A DNA stretch of 56,904 nucleotides, from contig CANQMR010000022.1 of assembly GCA_947625015.1 (NCBI GenBank), positions 1 through 56,904 of the forward strand, in the 5' to 3' direction. The DNA comes from an uncultured Lachnospiraceae bacterium. GTDB lineage: Bacteria; Bacillota; Clostridia; Lachnospirales; Lachnospiraceae. The number at the start of each line of letters is the position of its first letter. Position 1 is the first letter of the stretch. The translations under genes were made by a program, and so were the position numbers. The notes below the pieces were generated by a model. The model saw nothing but the letters and a program-made list of their open reading frames with translations. It was not told where the DNA came from and did not search any database. This document shows positions 35,564-44,185 of the stretch, in pieces.

Positions 35564-35959
35564 TTATTTAGTTGAAAAGCTTTCGGGATACAGCCGCTTT
35601 AAAAATACAGGTGCAATCAGCGCTCCCAGCTTAAGCCCCAAAAGTCCTAACACTATCGTAATAAAATTAAGCCATTCCACCGCCAGCCCCGCAATCATGG
35701 CAAGCAGCATAATAAACAGCCGGATAAAGCTCTGCTTCCTGACATACTTCGCCGCCTGCTCCTGCGGCATGTCAAGCGCCTTATCCAGAGTCTTTGCCAT
35801 ATGAAAAATGAGGAGAACCGATATTACCGTACCTGCCAGCAATCCGAGCGTATAAGATAAAAGATTCTCTGAAAAAAAGATTCCTATTACTTCTACCAAC
35901 AGAGCATATACTCCTATCCCCAACAAAAAACCGGTCAATGTCTCCTTAACCTGTTTCAT
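35564..35959 (-). CDS. AtpI-like ATP synthase accessory membrane protein
   Basis: A 131-residue protein with four hydrophobic helices, in two pairs flanking a cytoplasmic loop (KTLDKALDMPQEQAAKYVRKQ). It occupies the place of atpI at the head of the operon. AtpI-type proteins help c-ring assembly. Sequence similarity to any single family is weak by eye, so the call rests partly on position. A GAGGTG site precedes the ATG, and the operon promoter lies about 75 bp upstream of it. Confidence 0.8.
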   Translation of the reverse strand: MKQVKETLTGFLLGIGVYALLVEVIGIFFSENLLSYTLGLLAGTVISVLLIFHMAKTLDKALDMPQEQAAKYVRKQSFIRLFIMLLAMIAGLAVEWLNFITIVLGLLGLKLGALIAPVFLKRLYPESFSTK

Positions 35960-36034
35960 ATGTTATACACCTCATTTAACAGTATAGCTATATCCAAATA
36001 TTGTATTCCTTAACCGGAAAAACACAACACATTT

Positions 36035-36063
36035 ATTATACTAATTTTTCCAGCATTTAGCAA
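36035..36063 (-). promoter_or_regulatory. Promoter of the ATP synthase operon
   Basis: On the minus strand TTGCTA (36058-36063), a 17-bp spacer and TATAAT (36035-36040). The rest of the 331-bp gap 35960-36290 holds a leader of about 70 nt, an AT-rich stretch, the terminator of the preceding gene and a weak inverted repeat around 36103-36148. No gene is seen. Confidence 0.85.
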
Positions 36064-36156
36064 GAAAACATTTGCTTTTTTTGTATCATATGAAAGCGGC
36101 GGCAAATCGTCGATAACCAGCCTATGGCTCTAAGCCCTGCCGTTGCCAAAATTGGG

Positions 36157-36194
36157 AATAAAAAAGCCCCGGTGCTGCAACACCAGGGCTTTTC
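36157..36194 (-). terminator. Terminator after atpZ
   Basis: AAAAGCCC and GGGCTTTT with an inner GGTG/CACC pairing form the stem, and on the minus strand CTTTTTTATT follows. It separates atpZ from the main operon, so atpZ is not in the main transcript unless there is read-through. Confidence 0.88.
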
Positions 36195-36290
36195 GTTTAT
36201 CGTTCTGCATGAAACTACTTATTCTTCTTTGCCTAACGGCATTATAACCTATGCCATTTTGCTTTACAATATGTAATTTTTTGAATAACC

Positions 36291-36509
36291 CTACTTTTCC
36301 TTCTTATCCCGAAACAGACTTTTCTTCCCAAGAAATTTGCAGACAACATTATAGCAGGTCTTATATCCCCCCGCCACGCCTAATATGAGAAAAAAGACAA
36401 AGAGACTGGTATGAAAATAAGCGTCAATGGCGTAGCCGATACCGCCGCAGATTAAGATTGCCGTCAGCATGGATATCGCAAGCTGACTGACTAAAGCCAA
36501 CATTTTCAT
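36291..36509 (-). CDS. atpZ: AtpZ/AtpI-family small membrane protein
   Basis: A 72-residue protein with two hydrophobic helices (LAISMLTAILICGGIGYAID, FVFFLILGVAGGYKT), the pattern of AtpZ, a small Firmicute subunit thought to help ion uptake or c-ring assembly. It lies upstream of the ATP synthase operon in the same direction but behind its own terminator. The basic tail (KKSLFRDKKEK) is typical. Confidence 0.85.
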   Translation of the reverse strand: MKMLALVSQLAISMLTAILICGGIGYAIDAYFHTSLFVFFLILGVAGGYKTCYNVVCKFLGKKSLFRDKKEK

Positions 36510-36545
36510 AATACCGTCCCTTTCATATTAAATATATCCCATCTT

Positions 36546-36974
36546 CTAATCTTCTATCATGGCAATCCGCCGCACATGCCGCTCATCACCGGAAAACTCC
36601 GTATCTAAAAAGATATCCACAATCTTAAGGGCCAGTCCCGGACCGATTACCCTTGCGCCCATAGCCAGCATGTTAGCGTCATTATGTTCTCTGGTTGCCG
36701 CTGCACTGAAACAGTCATGGCATAATGCCGCCCGGACGCCCTTTACCTTATTGGCTGCCATAGAGATTCCGATACCGGTACCGCAGATAATAATACCCCG
36801 TTCACACTCGCCGGACGCCACAGCCTCCGCTGCCTTTTTCCCGTAAACCGGATAATCCACAGATTCCTCCGAATAACATCCAAAATCCTTATATTCCAAT
36901 CCTCTCTCTTCTAAATGCGCTTTTACCTCCTGCATCAGAGAATATCCGCCATGGTCACAACCTAACGCTATCAT
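36546..36974 (-). CDS. rpiB: Ribose-5-phosphate isomerase B
   Basis: Interconverts ribose 5-phosphate and ribulose 5-phosphate; some relatives act on galactose or allose phosphates. The 142-residue protein shows CDHGGY, DFGCYSEESVDYP, the catalytic Cys in CGTGIGISMAANK, and NANMLAMG-like EHNDANMLAMGARV. A GGCGGGAAAG region precedes the ATG. It follows tsaC by 15 bp, so they are probably co-transcribed. Confidence 0.95.
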   Translation of the reverse strand: MIALGCDHGGYSLMQEVKAHLEERGLEYKDFGCYSEESVDYPVYGKKAAEAVASGECERGIIICGTGIGISMAANKVKGVRAALCHDCFSAAATREHNDANMLAMGARVIGPGLALKIVDIFLDTEFSGDERHVRRIAMIED

Positions 36975-36989
36975 TTGCTTTCCCGCCTT

Positions 36990-38099
36990 TCATACTTTGA
37001 TTACCCTGTGTCCCGCTGCCTTCAACAGCCGGTTCATAATGGCGTAAGATACGCCCTCGCCCCGGAAACTTTCCGCATAGATGTAATCCACATCTGCATC
37101 ATCAAACTTCCGCAGGGCGGCATATAAACCGGCGGCCACTGTTGCCTGGTTCTTCCGCTCTCCCACGCAGACCAAAATATCCGCTGCGCCTTCATAGCAG
37201 GAAAGCGTTTCTTTCGGCGCCATAATGCCGGTACGAAAACCCTGCCGCCGCTTTTCTTCCGCCAGTTCCCGGAGTTTATGAACTACCCGTTGCTGCTGAT
37301 TATCCGTTGACAATTCCACTAAAGTCAGCTCTCCCTTGGGGGCGTAATGGGTATATTTCATGCCCGGCGCTTTGGGCGGTACACCCTCCATCGGCTTTTC
37401 GACTGCCGGGTCGTACATGACTTTACCGATAACGGCCTCTAACATTTCCTTTGTGATATATCCGGGCCGAAGTATGGCAGGAATTTCACCGGTCACATCG
37501 ACTATGGTGGATTCGATTCCGATTCCCACCGGTCCCCCATCTATAATATACCCGGCTTTTCCCATCATATCCTCTATGACATGGGCGGCAGTCGTAGGGG
37601 ATGGACGCCCGGAAATGTTGGCGCTTGGCGCCGCCACATACACGCCGGACTGCCGGATTAGGGCTAATGCCGCCGGATGGGCCGGCATCCGCAGGGCAAC
37701 CGTCTTAAGTCCTCCGGTGGTATTGTCCGGCACGATTTCCCGTTTCGGCAACACCAGGGTAAGCGGACCGGGCCAGAAGCTCTCCGCCAGCAGGCGGGCC
37801 ATATCATTGACACAGGCAAGCCGGTCCATCGCCGCAACCTCTGCAATGTGCACAATCAAAGGATTATCCGAAGGTCTGCCCTTGGCGGCATAGATTTTCC
37901 CCGCCGCATCCTTATTTAAGGCGTCTGCGCCCAAGCCATAGACCGTCTCTGTGGGAAAGGCCACCAGACCGCCTTCTCTCAGGCATTGTGCCGCGCCGCC
38001 CAACAAAGGTACATATGCCGTCTCCTCTGACATATGTACCTTTGTTACATCTACTATATTGGTTTGTATCTGCGCTGATTCTTCCTGTTGTAAGCTCAT
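36990..38099 (-). CDS. ywlC: Threonylcarbamoyl-AMP synthase (Sua5/YwlC type)
   Basis: Makes threonylcarbamoyl-AMP for t6A modification of tRNA position 37. The N-terminal YrdC domain (about 30-220) has FPTETVYGLGADA, KGRPSDNPLIVHI, PGPLTLVLPK and SANISGRPSPT. The C-terminal Sua5 domain covers about 230-365, starting PKAPGMKYTHYAPKGEL. The length of 369 fits the two-domain type. It starts one base after the stop of the papain-like protease gene and may be coupled to it, an odd pairing in function. rpiB follows, as in the Bacillus ywlC-ywlF region. Confidence 0.94.
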   Translation of the reverse strand: MSLQQEESAQIQTNIVDVTKVHMSEETAYVPLLGGAAQCLREGGLVAFPTETVYGLGADALNKDAAGKIYAAKGRPSDNPLIVHIAEVAAMDRLACVNDMARLLAESFWPGPLTLVLPKREIVPDNTTGGLKTVALRMPAHPAALALIRQSGVYVAAPSANISGRPSPTTAAHVIEDMMGKAGYIIDGGPVGIGIESTIVDVTGEIPAILRPGYITKEMLEAVIGKVMYDPAVEKPMEGVPPKAPGMKYTHYAPKGELTLVELSTDNQQQRVVHKLRELAEEKRRQGFRTGIMAPKETLSCYEGAADILVCVGERKNQATVAAGLYAALRKFDDADVDYIYAESFRGEGVSYAIMNRLLKAAGHRVIKV

Positions 38100-38100
38100 A

Positions 38101-40140
38101 TCATTTTACTTTCACCGTCTTTACGGCTGTATAGCTCCCATATAATTTCTTTCCGTTTCTGGACAGATACGGCCGCATCTTTACATAGTAGGTTCCTTTT
38201 TTCAGCTTGCCTTTTGACAATTTAACCGTTTTGTTATTATTCACCGTACCCAGTTTCTTATATCCGCTATTTTTCTTTTGCGAATAATAGATTACATATC
38301 CGCTGGCAGCATTATTTTTCTTCCAGGTAACGGTAATCTTCTTTTTTCCGGCCTTAACCTTAAATCCTTTAACCTTTGACGGACCCACTGTTACTTTGCA
38401 GGTCAGGGTTTTGGTCTTACTGCCCGCCACAAACTTTGCCTTAATCGTAGCTGTCCCGTATGCTTTCGCCTTTACCTTGCCGCTGCTGCTGACGGTCGCC
38501 ACCTTTTTATCGGAAGAAGACCAGGTAACTGTCCGCTTGACAGAAGAAGGCGTAACCTGAAGAGAAAGTTTTGCTGTTCCTCCCCGGGATATGCCGATAC
38601 TCTTTTCACTGAGCTTGTAAGAAGGCTTTTCTGTCGTGTTGTCCGTATAGGCTTTAATCCGAAAATTACTGAGAGAAAAAGTACCGGTTGATTGTAATAC
38701 ATCGCTTACCTTCCCCATATCATACCATCGGCCATTTGCATAAGCATATCCCTGACCGGATTTCACCTTCGCAACAAAATTAATCCATGAAGCATTCTGA
38801 GTCCCGTCTGCACCCACGCAGACATCGGCGCCGCCGCCTGTTGACAAAGTGAACACAACGGAATACTTCTCTCCCGCCGCCAATGTAACCGGCGTATTTA
38901 ATTCAATTCGATTATAACCGCCATTGACCAGCAGCCCGGTCTGTGGCTGGGATAACATTTTCGTTCCATTGGTTGGATCCGCACCCGTAACTCCTGCATA
39001 AATCTGAAGACTATAGCGTACATTGGTCGTAAGCAAATCTATGCTTACTGCCTTCAACACTTCGTTATAACCCTGCCCGGAACCTTTTACATTAAACACA
39101 TTAGCCACTGTGGCGTTTTGACTGAATTGCCAATATGCCGCCGGATTGGCGCTCCCATCATACTGGTAATTATTGGTGTAACTCTGTGCGGCAGGCGCCA
39201 TATCATAGGCAACGACTTCCTCAAGACTTTTATCTTCATAGGAAACGTATATATATCCACCTTCACCAAAATTAGCTCCGTAACTGTTCTTTACAATCCA
39301 TGCGCCATTTTTTTCCGGCCTGTGCCGGGGATCTAATTCATTCCAGGAATAATTATCATCCCAGCCAACAATGGCTACTGCGTGATTTCCTATCGCATCC
39401 TCATCCCAACAGAAATACGCATTACTGCGCTCATTAAAAAATGCACTTGACCAGCAAATACCTATTGCAACAGCGCCATAGTCCATAATTGCCTGCTTTA
39501 CGGTATTCTCTCTGTAATTATAAAAATATGATCCCAAAACCCGGTAATCGCTTTTATAACAATCCTGAGCCGGTAAATTCTTTGGCGCATACATACCGTT
39601 TTTGTCCTCATCTGCGCCTTCGTTAACTACACCGGACCATGTATTTAAAGCTAAGGCTGTTCCATATAAGGTTCCGCCGTTCATATCCCATGTGCTGTTT
39701 CTGCCAATATTATTCTTATCTCCTTCTGTATAGCCCAGAGGATCATTTTGCCGATTATAGAAAAAATACGCCAGATGATTTTCCGAAAGATTAATATTTT
39801 CATCCGCATATCCTTTTTTAATCAGATTGCTTTCTATGGCGGCTATGGTCGCAAAAGCCCAACAGGTATTGGTCTCTCCTTGATCCTCCACTACTTTGGC
39901 AACCGTACCGTTGCTTCTGGGATCCAAACGGGATGGAAATGCAGCGCCTCGTCTTTGCAGGCCGCTCTCGCCGCCGTCCTGAATTTCTATACCGCTCATT
40001 TCATTATCGAAAACCGGATGCCCCGCAAATGTACCCACTTGTTTTCCAGCTGCACACACATTCAAACTCCCGGTGAAGCAAACCCATACCCCTGCCAGTA
40101 TAAATATTTTTTTACATAACCTCTTCATTGAATACACCAT
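38101..40140 (-). CDS. Secreted papain-like (C1) protease with Big2 and Fn3-like tail
   Basis: A 679-residue exported protein. The signal peptide covers about residues 1-31 (CKKIFILAGVWVCFTGSLNVCAA). The C1 protease domain (about 60-330) has the catalytic Cys in TNTCWAFATIAAIE, the His in GNHAVAIVGWDDNYS and the Asn in WIVKNSYGANFGEGGYIYV. A beta domain follows at about 330-490. Then come a Big2 immunoglobulin-like repeat (about 505-585, SVKRTVTWSSSDKKVATVSS) and an Fn3-like Lys-rich domain at the end. No sortase motif is seen, so cell-wall binding may be through the tail. The ATG at 40140 has an AGGAAAG site. It is transcribed away from cwlD. Confidence 0.93.
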   Translation of the reverse strand: MVYSMKRLCKKIFILAGVWVCFTGSLNVCAAGKQVGTFAGHPVFDNEMSGIEIQDGGESGLQRRGAAFPSRLDPRSNGTVAKVVEDQGETNTCWAFATIAAIESNLIKKGYADENINLSENHLAYFFYNRQNDPLGYTEGDKNNIGRNSTWDMNGGTLYGTALALNTWSGVVNEGADEDKNGMYAPKNLPAQDCYKSDYRVLGSYFYNYRENTVKQAIMDYGAVAIGICWSSAFFNERSNAYFCWDEDAIGNHAVAIVGWDDNYSWNELDPRHRPEKNGAWIVKNSYGANFGEGGYIYVSYEDKSLEEVVAYDMAPAAQSYTNNYQYDGSANPAAYWQFSQNATVANVFNVKGSGQGYNEVLKAVSIDLLTTNVRYSLQIYAGVTGADPTNGTKMLSQPQTGLLVNGGYNRIELNTPVTLAAGEKYSVVFTLSTGGGADVCVGADGTQNASWINFVAKVKSGQGYAYANGRWYDMGKVSDVLQSTGTFSLSNFRIKAYTDNTTEKPSYKLSEKSIGISRGGTAKLSLQVTPSSVKRTVTWSSSDKKVATVSSSGKVKAKAYGTATIKAKFVAGSKTKTLTCKVTVGPSKVKGFKVKAGKKKITVTWKKNNAASGYVIYYSQKKNSGYKKLGTVNNNKTVKLSKGKLKKGTYYVKMRPYLSRNGKKLYGSYTAVKTVKVK

Positions 40141-40188
40141 AAATATCTTTCCTTTCTCTTTCAGGAAGCCAAACTGTTCTCTGTTTTC

Positions 40189-40217
40189 ATCTTATCACGA
40201 TTTGGCGGTATCCGCAA
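40189..40217 (-). promoter_or_regulatory. Possible promoter of the papain-like protease gene
   Basis: On the minus strand TTGCGG (40212-40217), a 17-bp spacer and TAAGAT (40189-40194). It lies in the 127-bp divergent gap. No clear housekeeping promoter is seen for cwlD on the other strand, which would fit a sporulation sigma factor. Confidence 0.5.
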
Positions 40218-40267
40218 GGATTTCCGAACTCCCTGTCATATCCTCCGGATTTTTTTCATAACCTAAA

Positions 40268-40972
40268 ATGAAAGTAATCTTAAAAAGTGTATTATACATG
40301 AAACAACGCTATATTACCTGCATATGTTTTCTGCTTTGTTTAGCCGCTATAACTTCCCTTTACAACCGCTACGGGCTTCCTGCATTTTCCAGCACCCGTT
40401 CCCAAAAAATTATTGTTATCGACGTAGGGCATGGGGGCATGGACCCGGGAAAAATCAGCGCCGATGGAGTTGAGGAAAAAAATGTAAATTTACAAATCGC
40501 CTTATACTTAAAACAATACTTAATCGCTCAGGACTACACTGTATATTTAACAAGAGAAACAGACTGCGGCCTGTATGATGAAAATGTTTCCAGAAAGAAA
40601 ATTTCCGATTTAAACAACCGGATTCAGTTTTTTAAGGAAAAAAATGCCGCATTTGTCGTCAGTATTCATCAAAACAGTTATCCGGACGCCAATCAGCATG
40701 GGGCCCAGACTTTTTACTATACCGGAAGCAATGAAGGGAAAACTTTTGCTGAAACAGTTCAGCAGTCTTTACTTCAGTTTGACGAGACCAATACCCGCCA
40801 GGCTAAATCTTCCAGCACGTATTATCTGTTAAAACACAGCGGCGTTCCGTCTATTATTATTGAATGTGGATTTCTATCTAATCCTGATGAAACCATGAAA
40901 CTTACTGATCCCAATTATCAAAAAGAAATTTCTTATGCCATTGGCATGGGAATCTGCCGTTATGTACGATAA
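40268..40972 (+). CDS. cwlD: N-acetylmuramoyl-L-alanine amidase, CwlD-like
   Basis: A 234-residue Amidase_3 enzyme with an N-terminal signal anchor (about residues 12-32). The zinc ligands and catalytic Glu are visible in IDVGHGGMDPG, VEEKNVNLQIA, SIHQNSY and IIIECGFLSNPDE. CwlD removes peptides from cortex muramic acid so that PdaA can form the delta-lactam; a PdaA-type gene lies at 10009. Size and anchor fit CwlD better than the larger secreted amidases. The ribosome site is weak, and the ATG 11 codons later (MKQRYITC) is a possible alternative start. Confidence 0.85.
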   Translation: MKVILKSVLYMKQRYITCICFLLCLAAITSLYNRYGLPAFSSTRSQKIIVIDVGHGGMDPGKISADGVEEKNVNLQIALYLKQYLIAQDYTVYLTRETDCGLYDENVSRKKISDLNNRIQFFKEKNAAFVVSIHQNSYPDANQHGAQTFYYTGSNEGKTFAETVQQSLLQFDETNTRQAKSSSTYYLLKHSGVPSIIIECGFLSNPDETMKLTDPNYQKEISYAIGMGICRYVR

Positions 40973-40980
40973 TCACAAAC

Positions 40981-41018
40981 GGGTATGTTAAAGCGCATAA
41001 TCCCCCTTTAACATACCC
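40981..41018 (+). terminator. Probable terminator of cwlD
   Basis: GGGTATGTTAAAG (40981-40993) pairs with CTTTAACATACCC (41006-41018) over 13 bp. The T-run after it is poor (TTCTC). Confidence 0.75.
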
Positions 41019-41714
41019 TTCTCATACATAATGTTTTTGTATCTTAAATTTTTTCCCGGTTATACCGGCACTCTAAATTTCATTTTATCCGCTGCACTCT
41101 TTTTATCTCAGGCGCATCGCCTCCTTTTTATGATTTTTACGACCCCTTCCTCCATTCGTGCATTTGTGGTGTATAACACGGAAGTATGTGGTCTTTATAT
41201 GGAAATTACAGAATTATACATAATAGGGCAATCCGGATTTTAGCTTTAAGCGAACTCTATTAAGAAATTCTACATAAACTATACTAAACTAAATTTTGAA
41301 ATGCAATTAAATTTCTATGAACTATTCTTATATTTTTTTGAACTTTTTGGGTCATGGATTTTTGAATTTTGAACCCTGTGTCAAACTGATGAAATATATT
41401 TCAAAATTTTGAAATATATCACATAATTGGCAAAATTTGTTTCAAATTTATGTATTTTTTATGAAATACTTTACTTGTCTTCATTTTGTGATAAACTATA
41501 CATAGTGAATATTTCATGGTCAGCCATTTATAACTAATCATTTTTTCAATGGAAAACGATATACTATTTGTAAGATATAATTGTTTTTCATTTGCAATTA
41601 TGATGAAAATGTGCTATTGTGAATGACACGATTTTATAATTGTTATATTTAACATTCACGATTTTATTGTAATAACAATATATATGTTATTGTATTTAAT
41701 AAGGAGATGATTCT
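41019..41714 (+). promoter_or_regulatory. AT-rich 0.7-kb upstream region of the mecA-like gene with palindromes
   Basis: No gene is seen in this stretch of nearly 700 bp. From about 41270 on it is extremely AT-rich. It holds a perfect 26-bp palindrome at 41394-41419 (half-site ATATATTTCAAAA) and further TTTCAAA/TTTGAAA blocks near 41291, 41370 and 41437. Also present are a direct repeat CACGATTTTAT (41627-41637 and 41657-41667, 30 bp apart), inverted GTGAATG/CATTCAC around it, and a hairpin AATAACA/TGTTATT (41671-41691) just before the AAGGAGATGA ribosome site. Its length and repeats suggest regulation of the adaptor gene, or an AT-rich island for a nucleoid or replication protein. Confidence 0.5.
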
Positions 41715-42554
41715 ATGAAGTTAGAACGACTAAGCGAGAATCAGATTCGCTGTACGCTGAACAAAGCCGATTTGCAGGACAGGGAATTACTTCTGAATGA
41801 ATTAGCCTATGGAACCGACAAGGCAAAGGAGCTTTTTCGGGATATGATGGAACAGGCTGCGGATGAGCTTGGATTTGAGGTGAATGACATTCCGTTGATG
41901 ATTGAGGCGATTCCCGTTTCACCGGACTGCTTGATTTTAATCATAACCAAGGTAGAAGATCCGGAGGAATTAGACACCCGCTTTTCCCGCTTTTCCAAAT
42001 ATACGGACATTGAAGTTTCCGACGACGATATTGCGGCCGAAAGCGATGAAGACGCCGACGAAGACAGCTTAGACCTGTTTAACAGCGCCGCCTCATTGAT
42101 GGAGACGATTTCTGACATTGTAGAGAATATCGAACAGGCCAAGAAACAGTCTGAATCCAGCCAGAACTCCAACTTTATCCCGCTGTCTGCGGCGATTCGG
42201 GAGAATGCTGCCAAAAAGAAGGCTGAGAAAGCAAAAGAGAAGAAGAAGGATAACAACGCAGTGAGCTACAGAGTATTCTCGTTCCAGAACATTAACGATA
42301 TCAGCAAGGCCGCTGTTATGGTAGCGCCAATTTATCAGGATGACAATTCCTTATATAAGAGTCCCTTTGACAATCACTATTACCTGATTGTGAACCATCA
42401 GTCGGAGGACATGGAGAATTACCAGCGGGTATGTAACCTGTTAAGCGAATACGGCACTAAGGTCAAAGCCAATTACGCCATGCCTTATTATTTCGCAGAG
42501 CATTTTAAGGTAATTATCAAAAAGGATGCGATTCAGACCTTAGCAAGCATTTAA
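41715..42554 (+). CDS. mecA: MecA-family adaptor protein (ClpC adaptor)
   Basis: A 279-residue adaptor that in Bacillus delivers ComK and other substrates to the ClpCP protease. The N-terminal substrate domain starts MKLERLSENQIRCTLNKADL and includes NELAYGTDKAKELFRDMMEQA. An acidic linker (DDDIAAESDEDADEDSLD) and a Lys-rich region (KKKAEKAKEKKKDN) separate it from the C-terminal ClpC-binding domain (about 185-279, YRVFSFQNINDISKAA to YFAEHFKVII). It is a single-gene unit with an unusually long AT-rich upstream region and a good terminator. Confidence 0.9.
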   Translation: MKLERLSENQIRCTLNKADLQDRELLLNELAYGTDKAKELFRDMMEQAADELGFEVNDIPLMIEAIPVSPDCLILIITKVEDPEELDTRFSRFSKYTDIEVSDDDIAAESDEDADEDSLDLFNSAASLMETISDIVENIEQAKKQSESSQNSNFIPLSAAIRENAAKKKAEKAKEKKKDNNAVSYRVFSFQNINDISKAAVMVAPIYQDDNSLYKSPFDNHYYLIVNHQSEDMENYQRVCNLLSEYGTKVKANYAMPYYFAEHFKVIIKKDAIQTLASI

Positions 42555-42600
42555 CAAACGGTTTCTCCCGTCAGGCGGACAATTTAAGAATATAAATTTT

Positions 42601-42636
42601 CTGCCGGCAGGTATTACCTGCCGGCAGTTTTATTTC
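42601..42636 (+). terminator. Terminator of the mecA-like gene
   Basis: CTGCCGGCAGGT pairs with ACCTGCCGGCAG over 12 bp around a 3-nt loop, then TTTTATTTC follows. It may also serve the convergent DUF1858 gene, which lies about 60 bp further on. Confidence 0.93.
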
Positions 42637-42696
42637 TTTAAATATATTTTTCCACTTTGTTTTTTTGTTGAATTATGTTACCAATCCTGATACGTT

Positions 42697-42909
42697 CTAT
42701 GCCTCTTTCTTGGCAAGATATCCGTTAATGTCTGAAATCAGCGTATCCACGTCCATTCCATGAACCTGGGCCGCCTCCTCTAACGTCTCCCCCTGGGCTG
42801 ACGGGCATCCCGGACAATGCATGCCATGCGACATAAGAATTGCCGCATTACCCGGATCGATGGTAATGATTTCTCCGATTAACATATCTTTATTCACTGT
42901 CTGTGCCAT
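42697..42909 (-). CDS. DUF1858 small redox-type protein
   Basis: A 70-residue protein of the DUF1858 / ScdA-N type, annotated elsewhere as a hybrid-cluster-protein-associated disulfide domain. The key motif is [22 protein letters not shown] with a CxxC pair; the N-terminus ([21 protein letters not shown]) is typical. A role in iron-sulfur or nitrosative stress repair is suggested by the family but not shown. It is a single gene behind an AGGAGGG site. Confidence 0.9.
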   Translation of the reverse strand: MAQTVNKDMLIGEIITIDPGNAAILMSHGMHCPGCPSAQGETLEEAAQVHGMDVDTLISDINGYLAKKEA

Positions 42910-43056
42910 AACTTATTCCCTCCTGATTTTCTGATTTGTAAAAATAGTATTTCCAAACGTAAATTATTATAATCAGTTTATGCGGAAAATGCAACAGCCT
43001 ATCCGGATTTTCTGCGTGTTTACGGAAGGACTGCCTGTATTTAAAATCATCAGCGT

Positions 43057-44079
43057 TTACTTTAATTTCCCGTTTTTCCCGACTGCGGTATGCATACCGC
43101 TGCTTAGCCGGTTAATCTTACTAACCAGACGGGATTTACGGCTCCCTTTTAGCGGTACGGGCTGATAATTGTTCGTATACGACACAGATGATAAGGAACA
43201 GGGAATTACCCTTGCGTCATTTTTCTTTTGCAGTTTTCCGTTTTTTAAATAGAAAGTCTGCTGAAAAATCATGGTGTCCTTGTCATTCGGATTCATATTT
43301 CCGCCAAAGCAGAAATTTCCCAGACTGTACACAATATACCTGCCTTTATATTTTTCAATCCCCTGCAACACATGCGGATGATGTCCGAGTACCAGATCCG
43401 CCCCCGCCTCAATGGCATAACGGCCCATGGTCTTTTGCTGGCTGGAGGGATAATAATCCCGCTCAATTCCCCAATGAAAGCTGACAACCACAATCGCCGC
43501 CTTCTTTTTCTTCGCCGCCCGTATGCCTTCCCTGACCTGCTGTTTCGACACGCCGCTTAACTGGCTGAACCCAAGAAATGCAATCCTGACGCCCTTAACC
43601 TTCTTATAGGCAATGGTCCCGAAATGGCAGTAAGGAATCTTATTTTTCTTTAATGCCGTCTTTGTATCTTCAAAACCTTTTGTCCCAAAATCCTTACTGT
43701 GATTATTGGCAAGGTTTACCACCTCTACCGAGCCCTTTTTTAAAATCTTTGCATACGAAGCCGGTCCCTTAAAAGTAAATTTCTTGGCGGCCCGACTGGC
43801 AGCATTGGTCAGCGTCCCCTCAAAATTTACAATGGTAACGTCATCTTTTTTAAATACCTTTTTCACCTTTTGCAAGAAATAAGCGGAGCCTTTTTTATTA
43901 TAATAGGTATTAAAACTGTTGTTATAACGGGAATCAATGCCTAATGTACAGTCTCCCGCTGCGCTGATGATTATTTCAACCGTTTTGGACTTCTTGCTGG
44001 CTGCCGCCTGCGCCGGTACTTTGCCGCATATGACTGCCAGTAAAAAAAATATTGTAATTACACCGATTCTTTTTTTCAT
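43057..44079 (-). CDS. CapA-family (poly-gamma-glutamate synthesis-like) exported protein
   Basis: A 340-residue exported protein of the PGA_cap metallophosphatase-like family. A signal peptide (MKKRIGVITIFFLLAVICG...AQAA) leads into the CapA fold: ISAAGDCTLG, VNFEGTLTNAA, NLANNHSKDFG, VVSFHWGIERD and LGHHPHVLQGIEKY. CapA takes part in polyglutamate capsule export, but orphan copies are common and no capB or capC is found here. The start MKKRIG is taken because GGGAGAG lies eight bases before it. The gene follows pckA on the same strand but behind its terminator. Confidence 0.88.
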   Translation of the reverse strand: MKKRIGVITIFFLLAVICGKVPAQAAASKKSKTVEIIISAAGDCTLGIDSRYNNSFNTYYNKKGSAYFLQKVKKVFKKDDVTIVNFEGTLTNAASRAAKKFTFKGPASYAKILKKGSVEVVNLANNHSKDFGTKGFEDTKTALKKNKIPYCHFGTIAYKKVKGVRIAFLGFSQLSGVSKQQVREGIRAAKKKKAAIVVVSFHWGIERDYYPSSQQKTMGRYAIEAGADLVLGHHPHVLQGIEKYKGRYIVYSLGNFCFGGNMNPNDKDTMIFQQTFYLKNGKLQKKNDARVIPCSLSSVSYTNNYQPVPLKGSRKSRLVSKINRLSSGMHTAVGKNGKLK

Positions 44080-44102
44080 TATCCGTTCTCTCCCTTTCCC
44101 CA

Positions 44103-44140
44103 TAAGAAAAGACCACCGCTAATAATCTAACGGTGGTCTT
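44103..44140 (-). terminator. Terminator of pckA
   Basis: AAGACCACCG and CGGTGGTCTT form a 10-bp stem with an 11-nt loop, and TTTTCTTATG follows on the minus strand. Confidence 0.9.
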
Positions 44141-44185
44141 GTATCAACAGCCTGTAATTCTGTCTGCCGCACTGACTATGTTATC

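Noticed and set aside
36103-36148. A third copy of the small leader repeat near the ATP synthase promoter (GGCTTAG)
   Set aside because: Only seven bases agree and the ATATCTG and TGACAGA parts are missing.
41394-41419. CodY box in the AT-rich region upstream of mecA
   Set aside because: The palindrome centre does not match the AATTTTCWGAAAATT consensus.
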